From Doryteuthis pealeii (Eukaryota; Mollusca; Cephalopoda; Myopsida; Loliginidae), in the NCBI GenBank assembly GCA_023376005.1, contig CM042157.1, positions 84,149,724 through 84,213,723 on the forward strand: a stretch of 64,000 nucleotides of DNA, in the 5' to 3' direction. Below the pieces are notes generated by a model. That model was not told where the DNA came from, ran no database searches, and saw nothing but the letters and a program-made list of their open reading frames with translations. Positions 30,300 to 41,460 of this stretch are shown in pieces (position 1 is the first letter of the stretch; every line of letters starts with the position of its first letter). Made by a program: the position numbers and the translations under genes.

Positions 30300-31560
30300 G
30301 ATGATGATGATTTATTCAAAAGATCCGTGAGGAGGGGGAGGGGTCAAGAGGGGTGGGTGGGAAAGATATTACCATTTTTTATGGCTAAAGATGCGAGAGA
30401 AAATGACTTGAATTTACTGAGAATGACAAAACTTTCTGGACACTCTCCAGTACCGTTAATCTTACCTTTTTTTATTTTCTTTCTTTCTTCTTCTTCCATA
30501 ATATTTTCCCGGGAAAAATATCTCACCTCACCTCTACCTCCCCCCTCAACACACACACAGACAGACACATTTTTTTAAGCAAACGAAATGATGTGTTTAA
30601 CACTGGACTACAGGTTAACTTTGAGAAAAGCAGAGAGCAAAGGTTGGAGGGGGGGGGCTATGGGGGTTGGGTGGGGGGATGAATGTAGAAAAAGAAATGA
30701 AAAAAAGGAAGGAAGGAAGGAAGGAAGGAAGGATGAAGATGGCTCGAGAATATCAAATAAGAGAGGATCTGAGGAAGGGAAGGGTCGAAGAAGAGGACTA
30801 GGGTGGTGGAACTTTCTGGCCTACAAGTCTGTGGTGGGGAGTGGCGGGGGGTGGGAGAGGAGGGGGGGTCCGAAAAGACAGGCCGGCATGCGTCTCAGAA
30901 CCTACGTTGACAGATATAATATAGCGAGTGTGACCTTTTGCTAAATAATTATCGAGCGAGGCGAAGACTGAAAACGAGTTCCTGTCAGATCTGCTAGGGT
31001 CGAACGGTGAGTGGGGGGTCTCGGAGAGTCGAGGAGTGAGAGGGGGGTAGCGTTCGTTCGTTCGTTCGTTCAGAACAGAGAAATGAGAGGGTGAAGATTG
31101 CAGTTCTTGCAAAAGCCGAAAGGTGGCCGTCGTCGGCAGGGTGAAGGGGTATGAGTGGAAGTTGGAAAAGCGGGGGGGGGGGCTCTTCTTCGACTTTGTA
31201 GTCCTCATCGTACCTGACAAAACCACACGGAAATACGCGGCTTCCAAAATCGATTTTGGGAGCGAACAGCGAACGGATATGTGGCGAATTTTAGTGATAA
31301 TAAAAAAAAAAAAGAAAGAAAAAGAAGTAGAACAAAAATTAGAGAATAAAAACAAAGAAAATTGGAAGGAAAGAATGAATGAAGGAAGGAAAGAAAGAAA
31401 GAAAGATTGGAAAGAAGAATGGCGGAGAAGAAGGAGAAAAAGATGGCGTTTGGTCAGTGAGTTTCTCTGCGGTTAATCGTGAATATTGAAAGATAGAAAT
31501 GTATTAGAAAGAGCAGGGGACGGGAGTCAGAAATCCTGAAGGCTGAAATATGATACAATT
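30300..31560. other. GC/CpG-richer region, candidate 5' gene region
   Basis: The least TE-like part of copy A. It has many CpG sites between about 30880 and 31270, (GGAA)n at 30707-30733, (CGTT)n at 31051-31071 and a perfect palindrome CAAAATCGATTTTG near 31245. It also has a strong splice-donor match ACG|GTGAGT at 31006/31007, kept in copy B (56257/56258). A 185-codon minus frame (30798-31355) is broken by indels in B, so coding there is unlikely. A promoter or 5' UTR exon of a gene outside the window is possible but unproven. Confidence 0.3.
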
Positions 31561-31597
31561 CTCAATTCTGATATTCAACGAGGATAAATGCCACCCA

Positions 31598-31599
<2 letters not shown>

Positions 31600-31629
<30 letters not shown>
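31600..31629. repeat. poly-A tract
   Basis: About 30 A; about 33 in copy B (56851-56883). CTG/TGC triplets follow at 31670-31685. Confidence 0.9.
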
Positions 31630-31631
<2 letters not shown>

Positions 31632-32011
31632 ACAAATATTCTTAGTAAAAAGAAAAGAAAAAGGTTATTGCTGCTGCTGCTGCTGATCTATATTATAATG
31701 ATCTAATTTTTGAATGTGTGTGTGTTAACCAAACACTATTAAACTGATATATATTTGGGAGAGTAATAGTATTTATTATGATCTTAAACTCGGGATAAAA
31801 TAATTTCTAGTCCACGTAAAGCTATTTTTTTAATTTTAAAATTAGGTTGAAAAAATGTTTATGACGTCACAGTTAACTTGATGAGAAGATTGATTTTAAC
31901 GGCATATCCACCTGTCTAGGGTTATTTTATACAGAGTGGTTAAGGAATGTATACTTGTTTCTTAAGAGATTTTGCACCGTTGTATAGTTTCAAGTATTCC
32001 TATCTATTACT

Positions 32012-32209
32012 AATAATTGGCTAAACTTGCAAATCGGTTGGAAAACTAGGGTGACCCAGAAAAAACAGAACCCAAATTATTTATTTTCCCATTAAACTAA
32101 CCCTAAACGCCCTAGTTAAAATTAACAGTTTTATTACAAAATTTGTGGGTTCTGTTTTTTCTGGGTCACCCTAAATTTCCGACCGATTTGCAAGTTTAGC
32201 CTAATAATT
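32012..32209. mobile_element. short MITE-A/MITE-B composite with 8-bp TSD
   Basis: Body 32020-32201: GGCTAAACTTGCAAATCGG, one MITE-B unit, then CCGACCGATTTGCAAGTTTAG and CC. Flanked exactly by TAATAATT at 32012-32019 and 32202-32209. MITE-B replaces the whole interior of MITE-A, leaving only about 30 bp of each MITE-A end. Copy B at 57273-57445 has lost part of its right end. Confidence 0.9.
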
Positions 32210-32389
32210 ATATTGTTTCAAGTAATTATTTCTATTAAATAATAATCATTTATCTGCACATTGTCATATGATTTCAAGTAACTAATTATAATCCTTAGTA
32301 AACAATTATAATTTCAAGTAACCATTCTTAATACAAATAATTGACAGTTATATGGCATCAAGTATTCCTATCGAATCCGAATAAATTTT
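32210..32389. other. unassigned AT-rich, copy A
   Basis: Repeated TTTCAAGTAA words at irregular spacing. No gene. Confidence 0.4.
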
Positions 32390-32580
32390 AAACATGGAAC
32401 CCTAATTCCGGGTCAAAGTGGACCTGAGAGTAATGGAAATGAAAAGCTACTTCATACTTTCCATATATCTAGAACTGGAGCCTCATCATCAGATGCAATC
32501 TACTAGAACCCTCCCTTTCCTTGGAGGGTACCTATCTGCAGGGGGGATATAGTCAGCACATTCTAAGGCCCGGGGGGTGG
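32390..32580 (-). repeat. retroposon K internal fragment
   Basis: Words GGGTCAAAGTGGACCTGAG, AGAACTGGAGCCTCATCATC and the CTGCAGGGGG/CATTCTAAGG region follow K order. Both ends are degraded. Copy B: about 57635-57830. Confidence 0.6.
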
Positions 32581-32754
32581 TGACGGCCTGGGTAGTTACC
32601 CCCCCCCCAAAAAAAAAAAAAACTCCAACTAAAATCAAGATGAAGTAAATACTAAAAAGGATTATTGATTTGGCGATGGCGTTAAAAAGAATAAACCGAT
32701 TTTAAACGTTGGTTGTTTTGTTTTACGGTATATCAACCCTTTTGGGGGTCATTT

Positions 32755-32992
32755 ACGGTTTAGCTCAGTCAGTAGAGTGTTCGGCTAGGAATCACAAGGT
32801 TCTTGATCCGATACCAGCCCTCGCCAACTCAGCGTGTGAGTAGCACAGGGATCTGTGCGGTAAAGCGAGGAGCTGATGATAGGTGTGGCGCTCCACCTCA
32901 GATGCTAAAATAATCTCCTTCGTCTAGCGCTAGTGAAAAGGGGATAGACTCCCTCGCTGTCTGGTTGATACCGACAGCTTCACTTACTTTAA
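32755..32992 (+). mobile_element. SINE-2, plus strand
   Basis: A box GGTTTAGCTCAGTCAGTAG; B-box region GATCCGATACCAG, with the B-box T lost. The body is intact to CGCTGTCTGG; the 3' end is shortened. The copy sits directly after a retroposon K tail word (TTTTACGGTATATCAACCC). Copy B: 57999-58252. Confidence 0.85.
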
Positions 32993-33079
32993 TTCCGAAT
33001 CAAGTCATTTTGTTATCAGGTTGTTTAAAATGTGTACATGGGATATAATAAACCCTATCTATTCACTTAAGTAATAAAG

Positions 33080-33270
33080 TCTCTGCATAGTGACCAATTG
33101 TCGGTATCACCCGAACTGTGAGGGAGTCTATCCCCTTTTCGCTTGCGTTAGACCAGCGAGGAATTTTTTTTTCTGGGGTGCAGCACGACACCTCCGCACA
33201 CATCAGATTACCCAATCTGTGCTACTCATGAGCTGACCAATGCTCTACCGACATATCTAAACCGGCCACT
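33080..33270 (-). repeat. SINE-2, diverged fragment
   Basis: Minus-strand SINE-2 words GAGGGAGTCTATCCCCTTTT, CAATCTGTGCTACTCATGAG and AATGCTCTACCGAC...CCGGCC. The region containing the B box is deleted. Confidence 0.65.
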
Positions 33271-33389
33271 CTCTCATAAATATTGTGGATTTAATTTTCT
33301 TTGAACTTTTGGGCCTCACTACCTTTCAAACGTCAATCGGTTGGCTTAACCTGTAAGTGAAGCTCAGAAGTAAAACCGTTTTTTTGTAT

Positions 33390-33665
33390 TATTTAGATTT
33401 TTCGGACTATTGCCCTTGTCTTTGTTGTTATATACACAACATTTCGACCCATATGTCCTCCGGTCTTCTTCAGGCGTTTCTTGTCGTAATTGGGAGCCTT
33501 CACAGAACTTCGAACCAAACCCTCTATTCAATCCACAGGATAGACTGTTCTCATTCCGTTTACCATGTCCGTTAAGCCATGTTAAGTATTCTATGTTATT
33601 ATTGCTGTGGCCAGGATTGAACCTGCAGCCTACAGATGACTGTCACTTAGAATTGAATTAACTCA
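33390..33665 (-). mobile_element. SINE-C, most complete domain order
   Basis: Read on the minus strand. First the B box in CTGCAGGTTCAATCCTGG. Then the body, with GTAAACGGAATGAGAACAG and GGTTTGGTTCGAAGTTCTG. Then CTGAAGA (33467-33473), stem II GACC/GGTC, CGAAA (33442-33446), and finally ACAACAAAGACAAGGGC and the AATAGTCC 3' end. This gives the order tRNA-like head, body, hammerhead-like domain, tail. Confidence 0.7.
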
Positions 33666-33723
33666 ACTCTTATATCTGTTGCGCCAATAAACCCTATCTA
33701 TTCACTTAAGTAATAAAGAGGAA

Positions 33724-34000
33724 GCGCGTGGTGTAATGGTTAAAGTCATGGGAAATGGACTCGTCGCCCCGAGTTCAAATCCTGGACGTGGTAATTGCAT
33801 TTCACTTAGCGCTAATACCCTTGGGAAAGGTATGAATCCTACTCTCCCTCCAGCTATGGGTAAATAGCAGGGCAGACTGGGTTCTTTAACCATGGCTAGG
33901 TAACCAGTCTAGGAGAAGGAAAACTCTGAATTTAAACCTGTTGAACTCCGCTTAAGAAATTGACCTTCTGTCACACCCTGCTCGTGCGGAGGTGTTGGTA
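33724..34000 (+). mobile_element. SINE-1, plus strand, at the right edge of copy A
   Basis: Head GCGCGTGGTGTAATGGTTA and B box GAGTTCAAATCC. Full body to CTCGTGCGGAGGTGTTGG. A/B homology ends at its 3' end: copy A continues TACTTTTGTC, copy B (58346-58620) continues into (TA)n. Confidence 0.88.
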
Positions 34001-34321
34001 CTTTTGTCAAATGTTAAGTCGGCTCGAAGAGTTAAAAAAAAAAAAAATGTGGTCCAGATAAGTAGTACTTTTTTTTTAAAGAATAGAAATGCATATTAAT
34101 TAACACATGTTTATTTCTTTTTACATATTGTTTTACTGCTAACAAACTTTGTCTTATTTTTATTTTGTTTAAATAAGCAATTTATTTCTGAAATATTATT
34201 TCATTCAAACCGGCGAGTCCCGCAGGTGTCTTTGAAAAGCATTAATTTGAACTAACTTACCGATTTTGCTTTTTGATAATCTAAAATGGTACATGTGGAC
34301 TTATACTAAGTTAAAACTTAG
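34001..34321. other. unassigned A/T-rich
   Basis: No copy-B counterpart. No gene seen. Confidence 0.45.
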
Positions 34322-34740
34322 TTTTTTTTTTTTTTTTTTTTTCGGTGTGGTGGACCCGTAGATCTCATTAGATCATCCACCTGCGTTCCCCAAAGTCTCC
34401 CAGTCATCTTGCCTCGGCTTGTCACTGATACTTGACTTTGGGGAAGGAGAGCATGCGGTGCGTGTCGCACAAGCGCGCAACATGTAAAACAAAACATGTG
34501 CAGATATTTCTACAAGTCCCCGAGTGATGTAGGAATAGTGTGGTATGCAGGCCTGACGGGATGGAAGCATGCAAATGTGAATCAACATACATACGGCGTG
34601 ATTCGTGGCGCACTTAACCTCACAGCTTTGCTGATCGAAACAGCAACGTGCCTCGGCGCGGTTGTGGGTAAATGAGCAGCCCCGGTTAACACTGTTCACC
34701 CAGCCATTTGGAAGCTGTTAGAAAAGTGACATCTCTTCTG
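34322..34740 (-). pseudogene. poly-A-tailed retrosequence running into the gap
   Basis: A T-run at 34322-34342 is a poly-A tail on the minus strand, preceded by GC-richer DNA. That DNA has two overlapping minus frames (108 codons at 34373-34699 and 63 codons at 34422-34613). The first is Cys/His-rich and ends SDKPRQDDWETLGNAGG. I do not recognise the protein. The 5' part is lost in the N gap. A LINE 3' end or a processed retrocopy are both possible. Confidence 0.45.
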
Positions 34741-34840
34741 NNNNNNNNNNNNNNNNNNNNNNNNNNNNNNNNNNNNNNNNNNNNNNNNNNNNNNNNNNNN
34801 NNNNNNNNNNNNNNNNNNNNNNNNNNNNNNNNNNNNNNNN
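34741..34840. other. assembly gap (100 N)
   Basis: Exactly 100 N, the usual placeholder for a scaffold join of unknown size. Copy B of the duplication starts at the first base after it. Confidence 0.99.
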
Positions 34841-35399
34841 TTCTTAAAAGCCCCAGACGACAGGGACTGTACCTACCAGGCAAATAAGAGATAAAGCCAA
34901 CTCAATATACGTTGTCCCCAAAAACTTCATGGCAGACCCCCCCCCCAAAAAAAAAAGAGTGAAAACTGCCCAGAATTGTCAAGATTAGTGACCCGTAGTT
35001 AAAAGACCCCTTCGGTTCTTGTATTCCAGGAATGTTCTCTTTGTTTAAGGGGATTGAAATGAAATAAAAAAATCTCCCAGGAGACACCAGACAGAAGAAC
35101 CCCCAGGGCATACGCAGAGAAAAAGCCTCTTCCTGGCACCAAAAAAGCTCCCTCGACCATTCTAACGCAGACACACGACGCTTTGACTGGCTCAGGGAGA
35201 AAGTCCCTCTCCAAGAAATAGTTGTGAACTACGAATAAAAGGCTACATAAAGTACAACTTGTCTTTCGTCTCTTTTTTCTTCCTTAATTCAAGAACGAAA
35301 ACCACGTATAATGGATTCAAGAAAGAAATCAGCAACATCTCACCAATAACCAAAGCTTATTCCAACATAATACCCCTAACCCCATAGGTATATTATCCT

Positions 35400-35650
35400 C
35401 GTACCCCACTTGTACAAGGTCAGACACAAAGGTCCTATTTACGTGGGACCCCCACAACCGAAGACTTATGGGTGGCAGGTGGAAAATTGCGTGGTCCCAA
35501 AAACTTCATGGCAGACTCAAGGGGGTTGCCTCAGGCGCTGGATAATAAACCCAGCCCTGCCCCTTTAAATCAAAGGGGCAGGTATTGCCTGGGGGGGGGA
35601 TAGCCCCTGGGATCGACGCTATTAATTTACTTTACCGATCCAGCGGCCGA
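35400..35650. repeat. repeat F (copy B)
   Basis: Counterpart of 10354-10612, with GGATAATAAACCC replacing GGGCAATAAACCC. Confidence 0.75.
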
Positions 35651-35957
35651 AAAAAAAACCATAGTTAAAATGACCCAAAATATTCACAACTCATATTTAT
35701 GGACATTATGAACTTTGGGAAATTCTATATAATTCTGACACAATAAGAATAAATTGCTTATGAGTTTGGTGTTTTAATTCTCTAGAAGTGCCAACATGTC
35801 TTGTTCTACGACTTGAATGATTTATGGAGATGGGAGGCAAGGCTTTACAGCTGTTTTGTAGGGTGTTGCTCCACGGATTTGATATGAAATCCAAAGTTGC
35901 TCTATGAGTGTCAAAATAACCAAAGCTTATTCCAAACATAATACCCCTTAACCCCAT

Positions 35958-36467
35958 AGGTTTATTCTTGTTTTGTTTTGTTTTACGGCATATCAACCTC
36001 GGTGGGTCATTTAATGTCCGATAAAGTTTTGAAATAAATCAATACTTAATGGATAATACATTTTTTATAAATACATTTTTTCTATTTAACCCATAGATGG
36101 GACCCTAACAGTTAATACCACTCCGGGTCAGAGTGGACCAGGGAGCAATGGTGATGAAGGGGTGCTCCATATTCCCCAAACCTCCAGAACTGGAACCTCA
36201 CCATCAGATAGAGTTAACGACATTCTTAGGACATGTAGATCCTCAGCCACCGCCTTCCAGCATCAATATGATAAAAAGGGGTTGGGGCTTGCTATAAGAG
36301 CAATAGGGTTGGGGCAATCATATAGGTGCTAGGGCTTGACGTGACCAGCCGATTGATCGGAGGGGGCTTCTCATTCCCAGGACATGTAGACCCTCAGCCA
36401 CCGCCTTCTAGCACCATATGATAAGGATTGGGGGTTACCATAAGGGCAATAGGGAGGTTTATTCTTG
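35958..36467 (-). mobile_element. retroposon K with 13-bp TSD (copy B)
   Basis: Counterpart of 10920-11426 with the same AGGTTTATTCTTG duplications at 35958-35970 and 36455-36467. Confidence 0.85.
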
Positions 36468-37225
36468 TGACGACATTCTTTTATTGTGTATGTTTGTACC
36501 TTTGGACAATAAGGGGACCGTGTCTAACTTGGCTGTATCTCCTATGCGCGGGCCGTAAAGCTGTTTATGTGTCCCCTTAGTTTTCTGTTTGTTCGAGTAG
36601 TTAATAAAAGTAGGAGATGCCCAATTTCTTCCTCTATTAAAATTCTGGTGGGTTTATTGTTATTTTATGCAAGTCATTAAGTTTGTATCTCTTCACAATA
36701 AATGCTGTGGTCAGAATTGAGAGTAAATGGCAAAGAATCAAATACTGAAGCTGTTTGACTCTTGCTAGTGAGAGACAATAACGATTTTAGCAGGGAAAGT
36801 CGTAAGCGGGGTGTGTGTGGATAGAATGAGAGAGTGGCTTTAACCTGCAAAGACAACGATTAAAATAATCGTGTACATTTAGACACATGCATAGGCGCAC
36901 GCACACATACATGCGCGCACACGCATGGGCAGAACCTGACACGTGACTGCAAGAAGATGCAATCAATTGTCAACAGGCAAAAGATGAAAAAGATGATGAA
37001 AAAAGATGAAAAAAAAAGATGAAAAAAAAAAAAAAAATACATAATATTTAGAAAGAAACTAAAAGTTGCGGCATTTAAAAAACAAAAAAAAAAAAACAAA
37101 CAAAAAAAAAAACAAGAAATTAAAAACATCTTTCAATAATAGAAAAAGGAAAGTTTTATATTTTTAAGTTGGGAGAAGCAAGTTTGTGTAGAAAGTATGG
37201 AGAAGAAAAGAGAACGGGTCAAATA

Positions 37226-37228
<3 letters not shown>
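36468..37228. other. unassigned, copy B
   Basis: Counterpart of 11427-12150, with extra GATGAAAAA repeats at about 36980-37035. No gene. Confidence 0.45.
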
Positions 37229-37279
<51 letters not shown>

Positions 37280-37429
37280 GCTAATAGCATGAATAAAAGA
37301 AAAAAGAAACAAAGAAAAATGTAAAAAAAAAAAAAGAAAGGTAGGGAAGAAAGAATGTAAAAAATCTTCAATAATAAAAAAAAGGATTTTTTTGTATTTT
37401 AAAAAATTTTAGTTGGAAGAAGCAAGATT

Positions 37430-37464
<35 letters not shown>
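37229..37464. repeat. two (GA)n tracts (copy B)
   Basis: Shorter alleles of the pair at 12151-12410. Confidence 0.9.
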
Positions 37465-37467
<3 letters not shown>

Positions 37468-38144
37468 TGTAAAAAATGGACAAAAAAAAAAAAAGGGTTG
37501 GGAGGAAGAAGATAAACACACAGAGTTGTAGGGAGAAGTACAAGAGAGAAGGAAAAAGGGAAAGACAAAATTTTGAAATAAAATCTACGAATAAAAAAAA
37601 AAACAAAAGAAAAGAAAAAAACAAATGATAGAATGACAAAAAGGAAGCATTAAAGTGCTGTCAAAAAATAAAGAAAAAGACGAAGAGTGCATAAAACATG
37701 TTGTTTTGAGCTGTTTCATTTCCAGAACGTGAAAATTCATAGTTAAGTGACGTGTCAGCCAAGAAGTGAACGTCGTGGTAATCGTGGCCATGGAGTGTGG
37801 CAGTGTAGGGTAGCATTGGGCGACGAGGGCTAGGGCGAGGACAGGGTGCAATGGGGGGAAAAATGGCCTCGGGTGGGTTTTTTTTCTTTCTTTTTTTCAA
37901 TGGCAGGGCTTTATTTAAGATTTATCAGCTCAAACAACTGATCTTGCAAACACGTTTATTAATTAATGTAATTCGCTTAACGAAGCACGCACACGCACAC
38001 ACACACACGTGAATGTGTGCGTGTGCATTGTACACACGTCTGACTTGCACTGTTGAGTGCATAGAATGCTCAGAATGGGAGAGGGATGTTTTGGGATTAT
38101 TTCCGAACAGTTTTATTTTAAGAGACTAAAAGTAAATTAAAAAG

Positions 38145-38150
38145 AAAAAA

Positions 38151-38182
<32 letters not shown>

Positions 38183-38205
38183 AAAAAGAAAAAAAGAAAA
38201 AAAAG
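38145..38205. repeat. poly-A/AAAAG tract, expanded in B
   Basis: About 60 bp of A with scattered G; only about 25 bp in copy A (13089-13112). Confidence 0.85.
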
Positions 38206-38369
38206 GTGATTATTTTACCCGACCTCATATTCTGATTGTAGAGTAGAAAAACAACAAAGACAACCTTTCAGCAACACCGATTTTATGTCTAAGAAAAAGT
38301 AATTCATATATTTTTGCAAAAGAGCCAAACTATAGAAAAGTAAGTAATAGTCATTGTAGATATATCTTA

Positions 38370-38879
38370 TCATAATGAAGATTCGGTGTCTATAACCGAA
38401 ACTACGTCACTGATTACGTTACAATAACCTCAGGAATTGCATAAGTTTATTAATGAGTATGTAATTTATAGCCAAAATCATTAATACATAGAATAAATAT
38501 TGATTATTAACGATGTCTCTGTGAAAATTTGAGTAAGATTTGCCTCAAAACAGCCCATGTTATTAGTGCGTTAAAAATCCTGCAATGTGTCTTATATATC
38601 ACTAAGAAATAAAGGTTTACATAATGTATGGTGTTGTTAATTTGCATACTGGTTTTAACAAATAATTACTTGGTGTTATAGATCTCTAATATTAGGGTTT
38701 TATTCTCCAATGTATTTAATGATATGAATGACTTTATATAAAACCAATTAAGATAGGATTAAAATAAGTTCTTTTATATGCGTTCTTATTTAATTTCATT
38801 AGTCTTTCTAATTTGATATATTTCATTACATTAAAAACTTAAATACTTATACTCAGTGGATGGTGCATATTCTTGCTAG
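38370..38879 (+). mobile_element. diverged Helitron H (copy B)
   Basis: Counterpart of 13353-13865: TCATAATGAAG after A, CTTGCTAG before T. The upstream 90-bp repeat P of copy A is absent here. Confidence 0.75.
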
Positions 38880-38912
38880 TTGAAGTAATATTAAAACCCA
38901 AGAAAATTATCA

Positions 38913-39119
38913 TAAATCATCATCGTCATCATCATCAATATCCTCAACGCATGCTGACGGTACGGATTCACTTGTCTCTCGCCATTCGTTCACACCAGCC
39001 ATTGCTCTTAACAGGATCTCTAGACGGCATTCAGTGTCCGCACAGAGCTGATGAATGTAATTTTTTGCTGGTCGGCCAACACTGGTGTGTCCTTGTGTAG
39101 GAGTCCATAGAAGAACGTC
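38913..39119 (-). pseudogene. RTE-like ORF C-terminus (copy B)
   Basis: Same fragment as 13899-14096 with a longer terminal Asp run from an expanded ATC/GAT repeat (38917-38938). Confidence 0.7.
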
Positions 39120-39132
39120 ACTTAGGAACACG

Positions 39133-39258
39133 AGGATGAAGATGATACCAATTTTAGTAGGTGCTCTTGGAACGGTCCCCACTGGTTTGGAAAGAAGACT
39201 GGAGGAATTGAAAATCAGAGGAAGAATTGGGAATATCCAGAACGCATGTAAATATACA
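39133..39258 (+). pseudogene. LINE C-terminal fragment (copy B)
   Basis: Same VGALGTVPTGLERRLEELK frame as 14113-14238. Confidence 0.6.
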
Positions 39259-39673
39259 TGATGTACTATTATAACCATTACTGTTGGTAATATTTGGATT
39301 ATTCGGACTATTGTCCTCAAAACAATACAAACCATCCTTAAACAAAATTAATTTCCAATACAGTACACACATTCTAAAATGCCTGTTATAGGCCTTTCTC
39401 ACCAATTTAAAAAAAAAAACAAAAAAACAAAAAACAACAACAAAAAAAAACAAACAAACTGGAATACATCACCCCTGGTGATGGCACTTCGAAGTGCCGA
39501 AAGTACTCGGGAACTGAACTTTGGTGGACTTATCCACCAATTCCACTCAAACATTAAAAAGTTGGCCAGAAAATTAGAAAAGATAAAAAATAAAATTGTT
39601 AAACAGGAGATGTGCCTTTTGTTTAATTCTACATGTATAATTATTGTTGTATACACAACGTTTCGGACGATGT

Positions 39674-39770
39674 ATTGGAAATTCCACAGTTAATTATCTC
39701 CCCCTGTCGCCAGGGGGCGAATCGCCAACATCGTATGTTAGCGCCAAAACCAAAAACTTCACTTATCGCA
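39674..39770. repeat. repeat P (copy B)
   Basis: Only copy of repeat P in B; counterpart of 14652-14750. Confidence 0.75.
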
Positions 39771-40189
39771 TAGCAGACTGGAGGAGATGCGTAAAAGCTA
39801 AAAGCTCTCATCACCAAGCCCAAATCAGGGCCCACTTATCACAGAACTCTACAACCAGCTCACTTCTAAGGCATTGTATCAGCATACGTTAAAAAGCGGG
39901 CACAATAGCACACTTACTGAAGGACGAGAAACTACCGAGACGAAGCGTCTTATCAACATTTCCTACCGACGAACAGAATACCCATGTTATCACCACTACT
40001 CCAAGAACATTATTTAACAAAGATAAGTCTGGTAGCAAATACCAATAAAATTTGCAAAAACATTTATGTAATTTTTGTCAATACAAGTTTCTGCATTTAC
40101 TTTCGTGTTTGTTCCTTCTTTGTCCGACAATTTGCCTACAACTACGGAGAAATAAGAGCTCCTTCGAAACCCGTAAATACTCTTAGATG

Positions 40190-40410
40190 TGCTCTCCGGC
40201 CTTCTTCGGGTATTTCTTGGGAACCTTCTCTTCGTAATCAGGAGCCTTCACGGAACTTCGAACCAAACCCTTTATTCAATCCACAAGGGAAGACTGTTCC
40301 CATTCCGTTAACTATGACCAGGTACAAGTGTTAAGCTATGTTACGTAGTCTATGTTACTATCGCCCTTGGCCAGGATTGAACCTGCAACCTACTGATGAT
40401 TATCAATTAT
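40190..40410 (-). repeat. SINE-C, truncated (copy B)
   Basis: Counterpart of 15165-15385. Confidence 0.65.
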
Positions 40411-40743
40411 CTCCAAAATTCAGAGAGATAATGATAGTTTGTCAAAAAGAAATCTCAGATGATTCTTTGAGGAGATCTAAGATGAAAACTACGTCTCTAT
40501 GGACACAGGTTTGTCTAACAGTAAGAGAAAAAGAAGGAAACGGATTTCAGGAAGTTATTTTTACAAAATACTTTAAAATATTGGAAATACGACTGAAGTT
40601 TTCTCATTACTATCACCCACCTCAAAAATAAATAAATAAATAAATTAAAAATTAAAAAAAAAAAGTTGTGTTAAAATCATGCGTGTATATATGTGTATGT
40701 TTTTACAAAAAGTTAGTGGTTATTTCCTAGTTGAGTAACATGA

Positions 40744-41190
40744 TATTACAGAGTGACCTAGAAAAAACAGAACCCAAATTATTTAGTATTATCTGCGTTA
40801 TTCGGACTATTGTCCCCATCTTCATTGTTATTTGTACAACGTGATGGCTCCTGAATACGACAAGAAAGTTCCCGAGTTCGAAAAGAAGGCTCCCGAGTCC
40901 GAGAAGGTTCCTGAGTCCGACAAGAAATACCTGAAGAAGGCCGGAGGGTATATCAGCCGAAACGTTGTACAAATAACAATGAAGATGGGGACAATAGTCC
41001 GAATAACGCAGATAATACTAATCTTCAAGCCTCATCTCAAACATTCAGAGAAACCCAAATTATTTATTTATTTTTCCATTAAACTAACCCTAAACCCCAA
41101 CCCTAACCCTTGTTGGACTTAAACTTAAAATTAACAGTCTTATTACAAAATTTGTGGGTTCTGTTTTTTCTGGGTCACCCTGTAATATTA
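40744..41190. mobile_element. MITE-B with retroposed SINE-C foldback (copy B)
   Basis: Counterpart of 15721-16175. The 15-bp duplications AACCCAAATTATTTA are at 40771-40785 and 41052-41066, so the insertion predates the A/B split. Confidence 0.78.
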
Positions 41191-41460
41191 TGTTACTCAA
41201 CTAGGAAATAACCAGGTTAGCTATTCAATTTTTGAAACGAGAGAAATGTAATAATTTCAGATGAGATAAGGTTCACCTTCACCAAATGCAAATGTGTCTG
41301 ATGATTGGATTGCAATCTGGCAGTTCTTATCTTCTCCCATTTTTACGTTAACTTTAAAGAGAGACTCTTTTTGTTGTTGACAGATGATTAGTTTGCTAAA
41401 GATCTAGCAAATACTCTCATCTTTACACCATCGAGTTACCACTATATACTGATATATGTT

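Larger units (their letters stand above)
33047..33718. repeat. 639-bp A-only segment between 33-bp direct repeats
   Basis: An exact 33-bp repeat, from AATAAACCCTATC to GTAATAAAG, lies at 33047-33079 and 33686-33718. Copy B has one copy and no intervening DNA. Between the repeats lie a minus-strand SINE-2 piece (33080-33270) and a minus-strand SINE-C (33390-33665). Confidence 0.9.
9813..34000 (+). repeat. copy A of a 24-kb direct duplication
   Basis: From about 9813 to 34000 every segment recurs in order and orientation in 34841-58620. Most 60-base lines differ at none to a few positions, mainly homopolymer-length changes. Large A/B differences: about 90 bp present in A at 13259; 1.6 kb absent from A at about 19955; a Helitron absent from A at about 20410; about 1.45 kb present only in A at 20781-22233; retroposon K present only in A at 22501; different DNA on each side of the Helitron at 26689; 639 bp present only in A at 33047. 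Confidence 0.95.

Noticed and set aside
30798..31355. 185-codon minus-strand frame
   Set aside because: Low-complexity Ser/Pro/Phe composition, and the homologous copy B breaks the frame with several indels. Not a gene on this evidence.
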